Shown: positions 1-7,136, numbered from the stretch's first letter. The stretch is DNA of 64,000 nt from Candidatus Brevundimonas phytovorans (GCA_029203145.1 CP119309.1:1637001-1701000), one strand, 5' to 3'. The notes: generated by a model from the sequence alone, not told the origin. Translations and numbers: made by a program.

Positions 1-852
1 ACCTCCCTGGAGGCCACAGTCAACACGCCCGGCACTGGCGTCACCGCGCGCCTGACGACGGTGGAGAGCGTCGCGGCATCGGCCAATGGCACGGCCAAGG
101 CGATCAAGGGCGTGGTGCTGGACGTCAACGGCTACGTCAGCGGCTTCAGCTCGACCAATGACGGCACGACGTCGGCGTTCGAAATACTGGCCAGCGCCTT
201 CGGCATCCGCGACCCCGGCGCCGGGGAGCGCACCGAGTACCGGGCGGGCAACTGGTACGTCTACAGCCCGACCGAGAACACCCGCACCCGCTACGGCAAG
301 GCGTTTGGCGGCACGCAAAAGCTGGTCTGGTGGACAGGGCCGACCTCGGTGGCGGAAGGCTCGGAGACCAAGGCCAACGCCTACGTCTACATGAGCCAGA
401 ACGCGGTCAGCGGGCCGCGCTTCGGCGGGTCTGACGTGCCTGTCGCTGGCGTTGGAACTGCAGCAGCAGGGCGGGGAGCCGTTACCGGGACGATCAGCAA
501 CACAACCTTCGTGACCGTGGCCAGCGTGACATTCGCCAACCGAGCGGCGGCCGGCTTCTGGACAGCAGCGATCAGTGGTCTCGCGGCATCGACAAGCGGT
601 GTGGACGCCAACCTGGAGTTCCGCGTCATCGAGCAGGGCGCATCTTCTCCCCTCGCTTCCAGTTTAGCAGTCGTGCCCGGCGGTGGCTCGTCGTCCCTGA
701 TCGACCTGTCCCTGAGCCCCGCTGGTCTTCTTGCCCAGACCCGACCAGCCGGCGCCATCACTCTCAATCTTCAGGGCCGCCGCACAGCGGGCACGGGCAC
801 CGTCACCATCAGCGGCGGCGACTTCAACGTCACCTACACCCCCTCAGTTTAA
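1..852 (+). CDS. Phage tail tip / host-specificity protein J-like, C-terminal part (partial)
   Basis: The frame is open from the first base, so the start lies left of the window; 283 residues are visible. The stretch LDVNGYVSGFSSTNDG around visible residues 40-55 resembles the central DUF1983-type repeat of lambda J-like tail tip proteins, which contact the receptor. After about residue 140 a Gly-rich linker leads to a Ser/Thr-rich, beta-predicted C-terminal domain likely to be the receptor-contacting end. It is followed closely by small phage genes on the same strand. The family assignment rests on motif resemblance only. Confidence 0.7.
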   Translation, partial: TSLEATVNTPGTGVTARLTTVESVAASANGTAKAIKGVVLDVNGYVSGFSSTNDGTTSAFEILASAFGIRDPGAGERTEYRAGNWYVYSPTENTRTRYGKAFGGTQKLVWWTGPTSVAEGSETKANAYVYMSQNAVSGPRFGGSDVPVAGVGTAAAGRGAVTGTISNTTFVTVASVTFANRAAAGFWTAAISGLAASTSGVDANLEFRVIEQGASSPLASSLAVVPGGGSSSLIDLSLSPAGLLAQTRPAGAITLNLQGRRTAGTGTVTISGGDFNVTYTPSV

Positions 853-869
853 CCCAAACAGGACTCCCC

Positions 870-1202
870 ATGGCTACGTTCACCAAGCCCAAGACCATCG
901 CCGAAGCCGAAGCTGCCGAAGTGGTCATTGCCAGCCTCTATCTGGACCGTGTCGAAGCCGCCCGCGCCGTGATGACCGGCCCAGAGGCCCAGGCCTTCGA
1001 AGCCAAGGTGGCGGAACTGCTGTTCGATGGTCTGCCCAACGGCACGTCGGCGGCTGTAAACATGCCCAGCGTGGCGAAGTGGTTCGTCGACGTGCGCACT
1101 GGACTGGACGCGGATTTCGCCCGGCTGGACGCCCTCGTGAACCCGCCGCCAGCGCCGTCGGCGCCCGAAGAGCCCCAGGCCCCGGCTGACCCGGAAGCCT
1201 GA
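870..1202 (+). CDS. Hypothetical phage protein, 110 aa
   Basis: An ATG preceded by an AGGA-type ribosome site begins 17 bases after the tail protein stop, so it is probably co-transcribed with it. The product is acidic and alanine-rich and mostly helical, and ends in a Pro/Ala/Glu-rich tail from about residue 92. No signal peptide or membrane segment is visible. The position between the tail-tip gene and the lysis module suggests a tail accessory or chaperone role, but I do not recognise the family. Confidence 0.6.
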   Translation: MATFTKPKTIAEAEAAEVVIASLYLDRVEAARAVMTGPEAQAFEAKVAELLFDGLPNGTSAAVNMPSVAKWFVDVRTGLDADFARLDALVNPPPAPSAPEEPQAPADPEA

Positions 1203-1248
1203 CGAACCCGGTTCGTCTCCAAACACCACCCATCGCTTAGGAGCCCGC

Positions 1249-1734
1249 ATGTCCGCAGGCCATCACATCGGCATGCCTTTCGCGTCGTGGGAGGGAATCG
1301 TCGCGCTTCTGACGGCCCTTGGCCTCGGCGGGGTTCTGACCGCCTGGGCTCAGAGACCCTCGCGCCGCGCCGTCGCCGCCACGGCGGCCAAGGACGAGGC
1401 GACAGGGGAAGCGGCCGTCATCGCCGCCATCGCCAGCGCCCTGACCGGCACGACCGCATCCCTGCGCGAAGAGATCGAGCGCATGCAGGACACCCTCAAC
1501 GAGTTTCGCCAGAGGGTGGCTGAAGCCGAGGCCGAGGTGCGCGCCGCCGTCGCGCGGGAGGCTGAGCAGGCGCGGCTTGTGGCCGATCTGAGGAGGCAAC
1601 TCGAGATCTCCCATGCCGACGTCGTTCGCCTACGCGCAGAGCGAGACACGGCGACCGAGAAAACTATCCAGCAAGAGGGCGAGATCCGGCAGCTCAAGGC
1701 CGTGATCGACGCGCACGCGAGGGCCACGGCATGA
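1249..1734 (+). CDS. Phage protein with one membrane segment and long coiled coil
   Basis: It begins at an ATG with AGGAG six bases upstream. Residues about 15-34 form one hydrophobic segment; residues about 70-155 are a continuous heptad-like Glu/Arg/Ala-rich helix, hence a coiled coil. It overlaps the next gene by four bases (ATGA), so translation is probably coupled to the holin-like protein. A membrane-anchored coiled coil next to a holin fits a lysis-associated structural protein, but the product is not a recognised family and could be an accessory membrane protein. Confidence 0.65.
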   Translation: MSAGHHIGMPFASWEGIVALLTALGLGGVLTAWAQRPSRRAVAATAAKDEATGEAAVIAAIASALTGTTASLREEIERMQDTLNEFRQRVAEAEAEVRAAVAREAEQARLVADLRRQLEISHADVVRLRAERDTATEKTIQQEGEIRQLKAVIDAHARATA

Positions 1735-2039
1735 ACCTACCCATTGTCATCCGCTTCCCGCCCATGCCCCAGACGACCACCATTCTGGCCCTGGGCTTCC
1801 TCGCCGGCTGCTTGCTCTACACGCCGATGATCGCTTGGGTGGGCCCGCACATACCCGCCGACTATCGCGAGAGCGTCCAGACCATCGTCGGGCTATTCAA
1901 GGACGGCATGCTGCTGATCCTGGGCTTCTATTTCGCCAAGGTCGTCAACGCGGGACAGCAGGACATGGCGAACAGAGCCATAGATGCTGCGGCGGCGGCC
2001 CAGCCCGGTGCAGTTGAGGTCGTGAGGACTGAAGGCTAG
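1731..2039 (+). CDS. Holin-like small membrane protein
   Basis: A 102-residue product with two hydrophobic stretches (about residues 17-37 and 55-71) separated by a short polar loop, and a hydrophilic C-terminus. Two membrane segments, small size, ATGA coupling to the gene before it and a position shortly before the lysozyme and spanins make a class II holin the likeliest role. No sequence motif proves this; any small phage membrane protein would look similar. Confidence 0.55.
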   Translation: MNLPIVIRFPPMPQTTTILALGFLAGCLLYTPMIAWVGPHIPADYRESVQTIVGLFKDGMLLILGFYFAKVVNAGQQDMANRAIDAAAAAQPGAVEVVRTEG

Positions 2040-2218
2040 TCGAGCAACATAAATTCGAAGCGCGCCAGTTCCTCGGACCTGACCCCATCGGCGCGGGCGG
2101 CCGCCAGGGCAGCGGTCATCTGCAAACGCCAAGCGTCGGTCGCAATAAGCGACGGCATGGCCTTTGCCTGGCGCACCAACACGCGAAGCGGCTCCAGGTT
2201 TTGGCGGTCTTCAGCCAT
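2036..2218 (-). CDS. Small hypothetical protein, 60 aa, in opposite-strand cluster
   Basis: Its start codon overlaps the stop of the upstream 26-codon reading frame in a TGATG junction, so translational coupling is likely. The product is soluble, helical and Leu/Ala-rich, without recognised motifs. It converges on the holin-like gene with a four-base overlap of stop codons. Small size and lack of family recognition keep confidence low, but the coupling and the ribosome site of the preceding frame argue for a real gene. Confidence 0.4.
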   Translation of the reverse strand: MAEDRQNLEPLRVLVRQAKAMPSLIATDAWRLQMTAALAAARADGVRSEELARFEFMLLD

Positions 2219-2298
2219 CAGGCCCTCGGTGCAAGGAGCAGCGCGCTGCAGGGCTGCCGGTCACGGGTGGCTAGCTTGTCGATCAATCGCGTTTCCAT
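2218..2298 (-). CDS. Micro-ORF, 26 aa, translationally coupled
   Basis: An ATG preceded by AGGAG about ten bases upstream opens a 26-codon frame whose TGA overlaps the ATG of the next frame (TGATG). The peptide is basic and ends Leu-rich. It may be a leader that couples translation of the 60-residue protein rather than a functional peptide. Confidence 0.3.
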   Translation of the reverse strand: METRLIDKLATRDRQPCSALLLAPRA

Positions 2299-2310
2299 CG
2301 AAGCAGTCTC

Positions 2311-2421
2311 CTAAAGTAGCGCCATCACTCCCTGAGTGAAAACGATGATGCTTAGTATGGCGAAGATGGCCGTCGCGCCGATCAACAGAATCAGCAAGGC
2401 GTGTTCTGGACGTTTCTCCAT
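2311..2421 (-). CDS. Micro membrane protein, 36 aa
   Basis: An ATG opens a 36-codon frame: a charged N-terminus of seven residues, then an unbroken hydrophobic helix (about residues 8-29) with no Lys, Arg, Asp or Glu. This is the composition of a single-span membrane peptide. Its TAG stop lies inside the ribosome site of the following 26-codon frame. No strong Shine-Dalgarno sequence is visible (an AGGA sits about 12 bases upstream). A role in phage lysis control is possible but only inferred from position. Confidence 0.35.
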   Translation of the reverse strand: MEKRPEHALLILLIGATAIFAILSIIVFTQGVMALL

Positions 2422-2451
2422 CTCTGCAGCTCAGTCCTTCTTCTGCCCGGG

Positions 2452-2655
2452 CTATTGGACGCGGTAATCAAGTACATCGGGGTGGACGCTGAAGCCTGCT
2501 CTCTCTGCGAGATGTGCGGCACTTTCGACCGACCCCATCATATGGTTTGGGCGCCGCTTTGCTTGGCCGTTCACGAGCGGGGCGTACTCGTACCAGACAC
2601 GGTCTTCGCCACCCGGCACCCTTCGCCAGCACCGCAAAATGACCGCTGTCGCCAT
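2452..2655 (-). CDS. Small hypothetical protein, 67 aa
   Basis: The first frame of the opposite-strand cluster. Upstream of the ATG lies GGGAGG. The product is rich in Trp/Tyr/Arg at the N-terminus and ends in an Ala/Glu/His-containing helix. It gives no recognised domain. Overlapping frames on both strands are open here, so this choice rests on the ribosome site and on the tidy order with the three downstream small frames. Confidence 0.4.
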   Translation of the reverse strand: MATAVILRCWRRVPGGEDRVWYEYAPLVNGQAKRRPNHMMGSVESAAHLAERAGFSVHPDVLDYRVQ

Positions 2656-2795
2656 GCATCGCCCCCATCACCTCCCCCAAAAGGCAACGGGCAACTTGAG
2701 CATCGAAAGCACGATCGCTCTCTAACATAGATTAAGCCGACGCAGATCTACCGGCGCCGACTAACCCCACCCCAAAATCGGAACTGGAGACCGAC

Positions 2796-3308
2796 ATGGA
2801 CCGCAAGGCCCTGTTCGATGCTGTGCGCCCCTATGCGCCCGGCGCGAAGCTTAAGCCCGAGTGGGTGCCCATGATCGACGCCTTGGCCGACGCCATGGGT
2901 TTGGCGCGCACCGCCGGAGCGCCGGGCGAACCAGACCCCGAACTGATCGCGGCGCTGAAGAAGGACGAAGGCCTGAGATTGAAAGCCTATCCCGATCCGC
3001 TGTCGCCAAGAGCTCGAACAGGCAAAGGCTCGGGGGCTCCATGGACCATCGGATACGGCCGCGCGAGGGGCGTTCAGGAAGGCCAGGTCATCACGGAAGC
3101 GACTGCGGAGGCTTGGCTGATCGAAGACGCCAGAGAGCACAACGCCGTCATCCACACGGCCCTGCCGTGGCTAAGGCGTCTCGACCCCGTGCGCCGACGC
3201 GTAGTCGAAAACATGCACTTCAACATGGGTTGGGACGATCCAAAGACGCTCGCTTTCGAGGGGCTGTCAGGGTTCAAGAACACGCTCGGCCACATCGAGG
3301 CGGGCTGA
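2796..3308 (+). CDS. Phage endolysin, GH24 (T4-type) lysozyme, interrupted by in-frame TGA
   Basis: The product cleaves peptidoglycan glycan strands at phage lysis. It starts at an ATG with GGAG seven bases upstream. The GH24 catalytic pattern is present: Glu58, Asp67 eight residues further on, and Thr84 in TIGYG. The N-terminal 45 residues form an extra helical region. Translation stops at TGA 3306-3308 (codon 171), yet the same frame continues without a break for 35 more codons to 3416 with a typical lysozyme C-terminal tail (YAQAAAGM..SLWAKQV..RAVRLAREM). A CGA-to-TGA change is the simplest explanation. The active site is intact, but loss of the last helix may inactivate it. Confidence 0.85.
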   Translation: MDRKALFDAVRPYAPGAKLKPEWVPMIDALADAMGLARTAGAPGEPDPELIAALKKDEGLRLKAYPDPLSPRARTGKGSGAPWTIGYGRARGVQEGQVITEATAEAWLIEDAREHNAVIHTALPWLRRLDPVRRRVVENMHFNMGWDDPKTLAFEGLSGFKNTLGHIEAG

Positions 3309-3412
3309 TATGCGCAGGCGGCGGCCGGCATGCGGTCCAGTCTTTGGGCCAAGCAGGTGAAGGGGCGCGCCGTGCGCCTGGCTCGCGAGATGGAGACGGG
3401 GAGGATCGCTCA

Positions 3413-3781
3413 GTGATCGCCTTTGCCCTCCGCGTCGCCCGCGCCCTCACCCCGACCGCCTGGCTGATCCTCACCGTCCTCACCGCCGTCCTGATCTTCG
3501 GCGGATACTGCGCTCACAGGGGCGCTGAGAGCGTTCGCGACCGTCAGGCGGCCGAGCAAGCCAAGGCCGAGAGCAAGGCCTCCAGCGCGCGGGAAACCGC
3601 CGCGAACGGGGCTGTCCACGACAACACCACCATCCGCAACCGGCAAGAGGAGAGAGACCATGCCGCGCAAGCCCTTCCTGATGGCGTGCCTGATGATCGT
3701 GAGTTGCAGCGTCGCTGTCGCCAGCTGCGCGACGTCGGGCGCCGCCCTGCCCCGTGCCGAGGACTTGAGGGTCCAGCCTAA
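3413..3781 (+). CDS. Rz-like inner-membrane spanin
   Basis: A GTG start overlaps the distal stop of the lysozyme frame (GTGA). The 122-residue product has one N-terminal membrane segment (about residues 13-34) and a long charged, Gln/Arg/Glu-rich periplasmic helix. This is the form of Rz i-spanins, which disrupt the outer membrane at the last step of phage lysis. A second gene starts inside it in another frame and encodes a lipoprotein, the Rz/Rz1 arrangement. The overlap with the full-length lysozyme frame, not the truncated one, supports the idea that the ancestral lysozyme ended at 3416. Confidence 0.65.
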   Translation: MIAFALRVARALTPTAWLILTVLTAVLIFGGYCAHRGAESVRDRQAAEQAKAESKASSARETAANGAVHDNTTIRNRQEERDHAAQALPDGVPDDRELQRRCRQLRDVGRRPAPCRGLEGPA

Positions 3782-3950
3782 GCCGGTGCCGTCTGACGAG
3801 GTGCTGACCAGCCGCATCGCAGGCGAGCAGCACGACAACGCGGTCGAGGCCTGGGGCGAGGCTGGATGGGCACAAGTTGGCCGCCTATGCCGCTTCTTCG
3901 ACACCATTGGAATGAAGGGGCTGGAGTGTCCGCGTGAAAGCGTTCAGTGA
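3660..3950 (+). CDS. Rz1-like outer-membrane lipoprotein (o-spanin candidate)
   Basis: The ATG lies inside the Rz-like gene, shifted one frame, with AGGAGAG just upstream. Residues 1-22 are a signal peptide with a lipobox ending at Cys23 (VASC), so the mature protein is a lipoprotein. At 96 residues it is longer than classical Rz1 and has only moderate proline content, so it could be another phage lipoprotein. The nested position is the main evidence for a spanin partner. Confidence 0.6.
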   Translation: MPRKPFLMACLMIVSCSVAVASCATSGAALPRAEDLRVQPKPVPSDEVLTSRIAGEQHDNAVEAWGEAGWAQVGRLCRFFDTIGMKGLECPRESVQ

Positions 3951-4013
3951 GATTCGGCGTCGACGATCGTCTGGGGATGTGGAAATGTCAGTCATCGTTT
4001 CGGGGGAAGCGGA

Positions 4014-4151
4014 ATGTTGATCTCCACAATTCTGGGGGAAATCCTGTTTGCGGCGCATAAGATGCGGCGCGGCATCGTGCTGGGCACACCTGTGGCGATG
4101 GTGGTGGCCGTGGCAGCTATGATCATCAGAAACTGGCCTCATAGCCATTGA
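4014..4151 (+). CDS. Small membrane protein, 45 aa
   Basis: An ATG with GGGGAAG five bases upstream opens a 45-codon frame with a hydrophobic segment at about residues 20-38, flanked by Lys/Arg. It lies just after the spanin genes on the same strand. No family is recognised; it may be a second holin or antiholin-like peptide. Confidence 0.4.
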   Translation: MLISTILGEILFAAHKMRRGIVLGTPVAMVVAVAAMIIRNWPHSH

Positions 4152-4544
4152 GCCCCCCGCCGACTGACAGATGTACGGATCGAGCAACCTGGTCAAATGA
4201 GGGGCGCGCCAACGGCTGAACATCGGACGTGCTTCGAGATCGTGACGGGGAGCGATGCGGTCGATACGGCGGGGGTCGGGCGAATAGAGAGGCCGCTGTG
4301 GCGAAGGCTTCTGCCGGGTTAGGCCAGACAAGCAAAAGCCCGCCTGCCACATTGGGACTCAGACGGGCTCACCGAGCCGAAGCTCTGAGTTCTAAATGGG
4401 GGCGCGGGCGCTGTCTGCAAGGGTCGAGACCGCGGGCTCCGGCATTATGGCTAGACTTACATGTCTGTGGATATCGTTAACCATTAAGTTGTGGCGACTC
4501 AACCTTGAGCCCCTCATCAGGGTGTCAAGCAATGGAGCTGCCAG
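4152..4544. other. Intergenic stretch in prophage, no convincing gene
   Basis: Several short frames are open on both strands but none has a good ribosome site or recognisable product. It contains the hairpin at 4337-4369 and, near 4460-4500, an AT-richer stretch that may carry the promoter for the gene at 4545. Confidence 0.5.
4337..4369 (-). terminator. Probable intrinsic terminator (minus-strand reading)
   Basis: Bases 4337-4346 pair with 4360-4369 (9 of 10 pairs) around a 13-nt loop. On the minus strand the stem is followed by TTTTGCTT, fitting a terminator for leftward prophage transcription. Confidence 0.45.
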
Positions 4545-4826
4545 ATGCCCAATGGTTTCAAGCATGCAGTACAGCGTTGGCGTCAAATGTCGCTCGAGGA
4601 AAAGGGTGACGATCTCACATGGGCGCGCTTCTCCCGATTGGAGGAGCGCATCATGCGTCACAGCCCCAGAAATCCTGCAGAGGCTGCCGACATGTTGGAA
4701 GTCGTCATCGACATGACGGATGGCCGCGGCGATGGTCTGGATTCGAGAGCCCTGCGTTCTGTGCGGCGGCTACTCCTCCAACAAGCTGAAACAGTCTCCA
4801 ATCTCCGCGCCCCTGGCGCTGCCTAG
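4545..4826 (+). CDS. Hypothetical protein, 93 aa
   Basis: A soluble, charged, helical product without recognised domains. It is one of few plus-strand genes in the accessory half of the prophage and is isolated between a hairpin region and the 3' end of a minus-strand gene. No close Shine-Dalgarno sequence stands out. It could be a regulator or a moron gene, but nothing in the sequence decides this. Confidence 0.5.
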   Translation: MPNGFKHAVQRWRQMSLEEKGDDLTWARFSRLEERIMRHSPRNPAEAADMLEVVIDMTDGRGDGLDSRALRSVRRLLLQQAETVSNLRAPGAA

Positions 4827-4869
4827 TTGATATGTCCGCTCTGGTTCGCCGGGGCGGGCTTTTGTCGTT

Positions 4870-5142
4870 TCAGGCGCGCGGCGTCAGATCGCGATACGGT
4901 TGACCCCGCTCGCCCGCCTCGGCGCGGGTCAGCACCTTGGTCTCCTGCGCCGAACCGACGTGGATCACGATGTCCCGGTGCCGCAGCCCGTCATGCAGGG
5001 CCGAGCAAGTCGCCCTGACGCCGGACAGCACGTTCACCCAGTGGTCGGTCTGCACCGAGATCAGGCCGGGCAGCTTGTCGGCGTCATCGCCAGCAGCTTT
5101 CGCCATGCCGTCCAGCGCGTCGTTCAGTTCGGCGGGGGTCAT
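4870..5142 (-). CDS. Hypothetical protein, 90 aa
   Basis: The last gene of the leftward prophage operon. The product is soluble and helical in the first half (LNDALDGMAKAAGDDADKL) with a His-rich middle. No motif is recognised. The position downstream of the SRAP gene and small membrane gene suggests co-transcription. Confidence 0.5.
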   Translation of the reverse strand: MTPAELNDALDGMAKAAGDDADKLPGLISVQTDHWVNVLSGVRATCSALHDGLRHRDIVIHVGSAQETKVLTRAEAGERGQPYRDLTPRA

Positions 5143-5181
5143 GCCCGACGGTCTATCTGAGTCGGGAGACCTTGCGCACTC

Positions 5182-5370
5182 CTACCGCCGACGGCGCCGC
5201 CGGCCGCGCCTTCTGGACAGGGGTCTCTGCAGCAGCACGACCAGAATGCCTGTCACTATCGCCATCGGGCCCAACCATGACGCCCATGGATGCTCCCATA
5301 TTTGTGCGACAGCTATGCCCCCAACGGCGACCAGGCCACCAAGCAGTTCGACGCGGTTTGGCGTCAGCAT
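5182..5370 (-). CDS. Small membrane protein, 62 aa
   Basis: The start at 5370 is preferred because it overlaps the SRAP stop by seven bases; a longer version from 5424 would lie inside that gene. Two hydrophobic segments (about residues 8-22 and 29-46) are followed by an extremely Arg-rich tail of about ten residues. No family is recognised; an Arg-rich tail suggests a cytoplasmic C-terminus binding nucleic acid or lipid head groups. Confidence 0.45.
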   Translation of the reverse strand: MLTPNRVELLGGLVAVGGIAVAQIWEHPWASWLGPMAIVTGILVVLLQRPLSRRRGRRRRRR

Positions 5371-6065
5371 GTGACGAGCGCTCCATCTGGCAAAGGCCGC
5401 TGCAGCTCTTTCGCGATCTCCCACGGCGCCGACATCCAGGCCTCGATCTCGTCGGGCTCGGTCAGGATCACCGGCATGGCCTTGGGGTGGACCGACTTTA
5501 CCGGTTCGCTGGGCTCGGTCGTCAGGAAGGCGAACAGGTCGCAGGTCTCCATGCCGGTCTTGATCTTGCGAACGCAGGTCCAGTCCTGGACGTGGACGCC
5601 GGCGAAGAAGGCCAGCGGCTCCGGGTCGTCGACGGCCAGCTTGAACCAGATCGGCCGGTACTTGCCTTCGGCGTCTCGCCCCGGCTCGCTGAAGGCCGTG
5701 AAGGGGACCAAGCAGCGGTGCTCAGGTTTGAGCCATGGCTTCCAGTGCGAGGACGCCGTGTTGCGGACGTTGGTCGTGCCGCTGTCCGGTTCCATTTCCA
5801 GCAGCTTGGGGAAATCGACGGCCTTGCCCTTGGCTCGCAGCTTGTCGGCGCGCCTGGTCGCCGCATCCATCAGCGCTTTGCGTGACGACGGCATGCCCCA
5901 ACGCGCGGCGGTCAGGATCCGATCTTCCCCCTCCCAGCGCACGATGGGCGCCGCGTAGTCGGGGTAGATGTCCCGCGGCTCCATGTTGCCGACGTCAGAC
6001 CGCATGGCGCGCGACAGGTCGAGGATCGCCTGGGGGCCGCTGCGCTGTCGGTAGAGGTTGCACAT
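5364..6065 (-). CDS. SRAP / YedK-HMCES family protein
   Basis: SOS-response-associated peptidase (SRAP) proteins crosslink to abasic sites in single-stranded DNA through the N-terminal cysteine and shield them from cleavage. Cys2 (exposed after Met removal), Asn99, Glu127 and His193 (HPKAMP motif) match the family's active-site set, and the length of 233 residues is normal. It sits in a prophage operon between small unknown genes, so the copy is likely phage-carried and separate from any chromosomal one. I saw no clear LexA box upstream. Confidence 0.88.
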   Translation of the reverse strand: MCNLYRQRSGPQAILDLSRAMRSDVGNMEPRDIYPDYAAPIVRWEGEDRILTAARWGMPSSRKALMDAATRRADKLRAKGKAVDFPKLLEMEPDSGTTNVRNTASSHWKPWLKPEHRCLVPFTAFSEPGRDAEGKYRPIWFKLAVDDPEPLAFFAGVHVQDWTCVRKIKTGMETCDLFAFLTTEPSEPVKSVHPKAMPVILTEPDEIEAWMSAPWEIAKELQRPLPDGALVTC

Positions 6066-6136
6066 GACGGGAACCTCTCACGCGTCCGGCACATTGAAAA
6101 GACGGAGCAGGATGCGCTCCAGCTGCCTCGCAGCAG

Positions 6137-6168
6137 AACACCCCTCGCCCTCGCCGGCGGGGGGTGTT
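6137..6168 (-). terminator. Hairpin between prophage genes, possible terminator/attenuator
   Basis: AACACCCC at 6137-6144 pairs with GGGGTGTT at 6161-6168 around a GC-rich loop. It lies between the 6174-6404 gene and the SRAP gene on the minus strand. There is no U-tract on that strand, so it may only attenuate. Confidence 0.35.
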
Positions 6169-6173
6169 TGCGT

Positions 6174-6404
6174 TCAGTGGTCCAACGCGCCCAGTTTGAT
6201 CAGCCCCTGGACCACGTCATCCTCCAGTGAGATCGCCACCTCTTGGGCAAAGGCGCGTCGCGCTTCTGCTTCGTCGAAGATCAGGCGCTCGGGTGTCTTC
6301 CTGTGGCTGGTCAACCGGAAGAAGGTCTCCCGTTTCTGGCGTGCCGCAAGGCGCTCTATACGCTCCAACTTCACCCCGGCCTTGGCCTGAACCAGCTTCT
6401 TCAT
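6174..6404 (-). CDS. Hypothetical protein, 76 aa
   Basis: A basic, helical N-terminal half with many Arg/Lys and an acidic C-terminus. It overlaps the preceding gene's stop by four bases (start 6404, neighbour ends 6401), indicating translational coupling in the leftward operon. No domain is recognised; the basic first half could bind DNA. Confidence 0.55.
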   Translation of the reverse strand: MKKLVQAKAGVKLERIERLAARQKRETFFRLTSHRKTPERLIFDEAEARRAFAQEVAISLEDDVVQGLIKLGALDH

Positions 6405-6787
6405 GGCGACCTCCTATCCGGCGATTCAGTCGGACGAGTCGGCTTTGGTTCCCCCTTCGGTAGACCCGCCCTTCGTTGCTTCTGAGCGAGCCGACGCCTT
6501 TCGATGATGTTTGCCTGGAACAGCCAGTCGCTGTGAGCCTGAAATTTCTGGTCGCCCTCGGCCGTCATCAACCAGTGCGACCGCATGCCGTGATGCGCCT
6601 GGAACCGGATCATCCCCTTGCAATCACCGTTGGTGCAGAGGGGAAGATGGTTGAGCATGGAGAAGCTCAGTCCCTTGTGGCGGGCAATGCGCTGAAGATC
6701 GACCTTGCCGCCGTCTCTGCACCACTGGCACGACCATGTAACGCGAACGCATTGCTCCAGCAGCGCGCCGACGGTCGTCACGATCAT
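6401..6787 (-). CDS. Hypothetical prophage protein with Cys pairs, 128 aa
   Basis: Contains CQWC near residue 20 and a second CTNGDC around residue 51, spaced like a structural zinc ribbon. The rest is rich in His/Arg/Gln with a Pro/Arg-rich tail. It overlaps both neighbours by four bases, so it is an internal gene of a coupled operon. A small zinc-binding nucleic-acid protein is a reasonable guess from the Cys pairs, but no family is recognised. Confidence 0.55.
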   Translation of the reverse strand: MIVTTVGALLEQCVRVTWSCQWCRDGGKVDLQRIARHKGLSFSMLNHLPLCTNGDCKGMIRFQAHHGMRSHWLMTAEGDQKFQAHSDWLFQANIIERRRLAQKQRRAGLPKGEPKPTRPTESPDRRSP

Positions 6788-6972
6788 TGCAACTGCACGC
6801 CTCGACTTCGCTCTAGCCCGGCCTGCATGCGGGCGATCGAGCCGGGCGCCTTGGCCTCGATCTCGCGCAAGATAAAGCCGGCGCCCGCCCGACCGTCAGC
6901 GCAGGTCAGGTCCAGCCCAACCAGCTTCAACATCAGGTCGGCAAGTTCAGCATCCGGGGCGTCGCTCATCAT
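6784..6972 (-). CDS. Hypothetical prophage protein, 62 aa
   Basis: A soluble, helical, Ala/Leu-rich product. The start codons (ATGATG at 6972) overlap the stop of the upstream 52-codon gene, and its stop overlaps the downstream start. The coupling at both ends argues that it is a real operon member. No motif is recognised. Confidence 0.5.
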   Translation of the reverse strand: MMSDAPDAELADLMLKLVGLDLTCADGRAGAGFILREIEAKAPGSIARMQAGLERSRGVQLQ

Positions 6973-7127
6973 GCGGGCCTCCCCACCAGAGACATGCCGG
7001 CGACCAGCCCAGCCAGAAGGCTGACGGTCTTCTCCGGCATCTGGTGATCGGTGCGAGCTTCAAGCTCCCGGTCCAGTTCGGCCAGGTCGCGGGCAAATGC
7101 TTCGTCAGGCCCATCTTGTTCGTGCAT
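6969..7127 (-). CDS. Small protein with C-terminal hydrophobic helix, 52 aa
   Basis: An ATG at 7127 is preceded by AGGAGG five bases upstream, the best ribosome site in this operon. The first 30 residues are acidic and helical; residues about 34-49 form a short hydrophobic helix. It starts ten bases after the integrase stop and its stop overlaps the next start, so it links int to the rest of the operon. Confidence 0.55.
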   Translation of the reverse strand: MHEQDGPDEAFARDLAELDRELEARTDHQMPEKTVSLLAGLVAGMSLVGRPA

Positions 7128-7136
7128 CTGCGCCTC

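Noticed and set aside
3306..3308. TGA in lysozyme as selenocysteine codon
   Set aside because: No selenoprotein family relationship and no visible hairpin of SECIS type directly after it; a nonsense change is simpler.
2861..3412. Upstream extension of the Rz-like gene through the lysozyme region
   Set aside because: The extension is Arg/Gly-rich shadow sequence of lysozyme; the GTG at 3413 gives a normal spanin with an N-terminal membrane segment.
4392..4661. Minus-strand frame of about 89 codons in the prophage
   Set aside because: It overlaps the better-supported plus-strand gene at 4545, and has no ribosome site or recognisable features.
6066..6173. LexA/SOS box in front of the SRAP gene
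   Set aside because: No GTTC-N7-GTTC or similar alphaproteobacterial SOS box could be found in the gap.
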